Source: Cellulomonas fengjieae
GTDB taxonomy: Bacteria; Actinomycetota; Actinomycetes; Actinomycetales; Cellulomonadaceae
Reading direction: 5' to 3'
Length of the DNA: 64,000 bases
NCBI RefSeq assembly: GCF_018388465.1
Contig: NZ_CP074404.1
Location: forward strand, 1,240,001-1,304,000
Made by a program: the position numbers and the translations under genes. Below are positions 63,590 to 64,000 of this stretch, piece after piece. The notes under the pieces are model-generated. The model saw only the letters and a program-made list of their open reading frames with translations. It did no database searches and was not told the origin of the DNA. The stretch's first letter is position 1; each line of letters starts with the position of its first letter.

Positions 63590-63845
63590 CGGGAGCCAGA
63601 CCCGCATCAGCCCAGGGCGCGGTTGCCCCAGGCAGAGAACGGGATCGCGGTCACTTCGCGCTCGCCCACCGTGATCGGCGCGGGCACCACCGCCATGTCG
63701 TCGACGTCGAGCGACCCGTCCAGGTCCGCGTGCTCGACGCAGCAGACGATCGGCCCGCGCTCGGCCGCCACGGCTCCGGGCAACTGGCGGCGACCGGCGA
63801 CGCGGGGACTGCCTCGCGGGCAGGCGGAGGCACAGGGGTGCTCAC
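63590..63845 (-). pseudogene. GH127 beta-L-arabinofuranosidase remnant
   Basis: GTG 63845 has AAGGAG upstream, then a few codons ([10 protein letters not shown]). In a second frame the sequence reads as a GH127/DUF1680 C-terminus: [35 protein letters not shown]. One base later, in a third frame, MRVWLPR completes the family ending. So nearly the whole enzyme is deleted and at least two frameshifts are present. Confidence 0.65.
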
Positions 63846-63910
63846 GGGATTGGTCTCCTTTGACCGGGTAGCGACGTGGGTGACGCGGAGAGCCGCTCGC
63901 TTGCGTGCGG

Positions 63911-64000
63911 CTAGGCGCCGCCGCGGGTAGATCCGCGCACTACGAGACGGACGGGTGCGACGACGTGCTCGGCAGGACCGGTCCAGCCCGACATCTGGCG
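63911..64000 (-). CDS. LacI-family regulator, C-terminal end (partial)
   Basis: The last 29 codons of a gene running off the window: SGWTGPAEHVVAPVRLVVRGST ends as LacI/GalR regulators usually do (LVVRGST before the stop). It lies just upstream of the arabinan cluster on the same strand and probably represses it in response to a sugar. Confidence 0.7.
   Translation of the reverse strand, partial: RQMSGWTGPAEHVVAPVRLVVRGSTRGGA

Overview
The window comes from a high-GC actinobacterium, most likely a Micrococcales member of the Cellulomonas type. This is inferred from base composition, a mycothiol-nitroreductase homologue, an F420-type luciferase-like oxidoreductase, an oligoribonuclease and DynAB-like GTPases of actinobacterial type, and a plant-polysaccharide hydrolase cluster at the right end. 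Many genes have no Shine-Dalgarno sequence. Instead a -10-like hexamer (NANNNT, often TAGGCT or CAGGAT) ends 6-7 nt before the start codon, which indicates leaderless transcripts. Most start codons were chosen from this pattern or from a Shine-Dalgarno sequence.

Layout. 1-3.3 kb: end of an ATP-grasp gene, tRNA-His, orn, a PAP2 phosphatase, small genes and tRNA-Arg. 3.4-12.8 kb: two paralogous dynamin-like GTPase pairs flanking an SSB-like gene and ettA. 12.8-19.4 kb: thioesterases, an NAD(P)-binding/DUF2867-like protein, topoisomerase IB, a truncated globin, PTS enzyme I and a divergent stand-alone EIIB. 19.4-36.3 kb: MscS-type channel with prolyl oligopeptidase, malQ with a P-loop kinase-like gene, pepN, a phytoene-desaturase-like enzyme, a nitroreductase-like protein, an M13 peptidase, rpiB, an Eis-like acetyltransferase and a SpoIIE phosphatase.

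36.3-43.5 kb: a minus-strand operon of mostly overlapping genes in the order ATPase, binding lipoprotein, permease (sulfonate/taurine-type ABC), acetyl-CoA synthetase, O-acetylhomoserine sulfhydrylase, CoA-binding protein and an alkyltransferase-like protein. It is preceded by a 24-codon leader ORF with two Cys-Cys codon pairs and mutually exclusive hairpins. A second, unrelated 24-codon Cys-rich leader precedes cysK-cysE (47.9-49.8 kb), with a 10-bp stem that begins at its stop codon. Together they suggest a local cysteine-responsive attenuation regulon controlling sulfur acquisition and cysteine synthesis. Between the two operons lie a 19-bp tandem repeat array, a luciferase-like oxidoreductase, membrane proteins, and a YtrA-type GntR repressor with a palindrome placed between its own -35 and -10.

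49.9-56.6 kb: VOC protein, AlkZ-type winged-helix protein, two small genes, an ECF sigma factor operon, a polytopic glycosyltransferase-like protein and a DUF2804-like protein. 56.6-57.8 kb is a scar-like stretch with an orphan gene and a tRNA-Gly 3' remnant. 57.8-64 kb is an arabinan/xylan utilisation cluster on the minus strand (LacI end, GH127 remnant, GH51, GH43, deleted esterase, GH39, GH36 remnant), in which three of the genes are visibly decayed.
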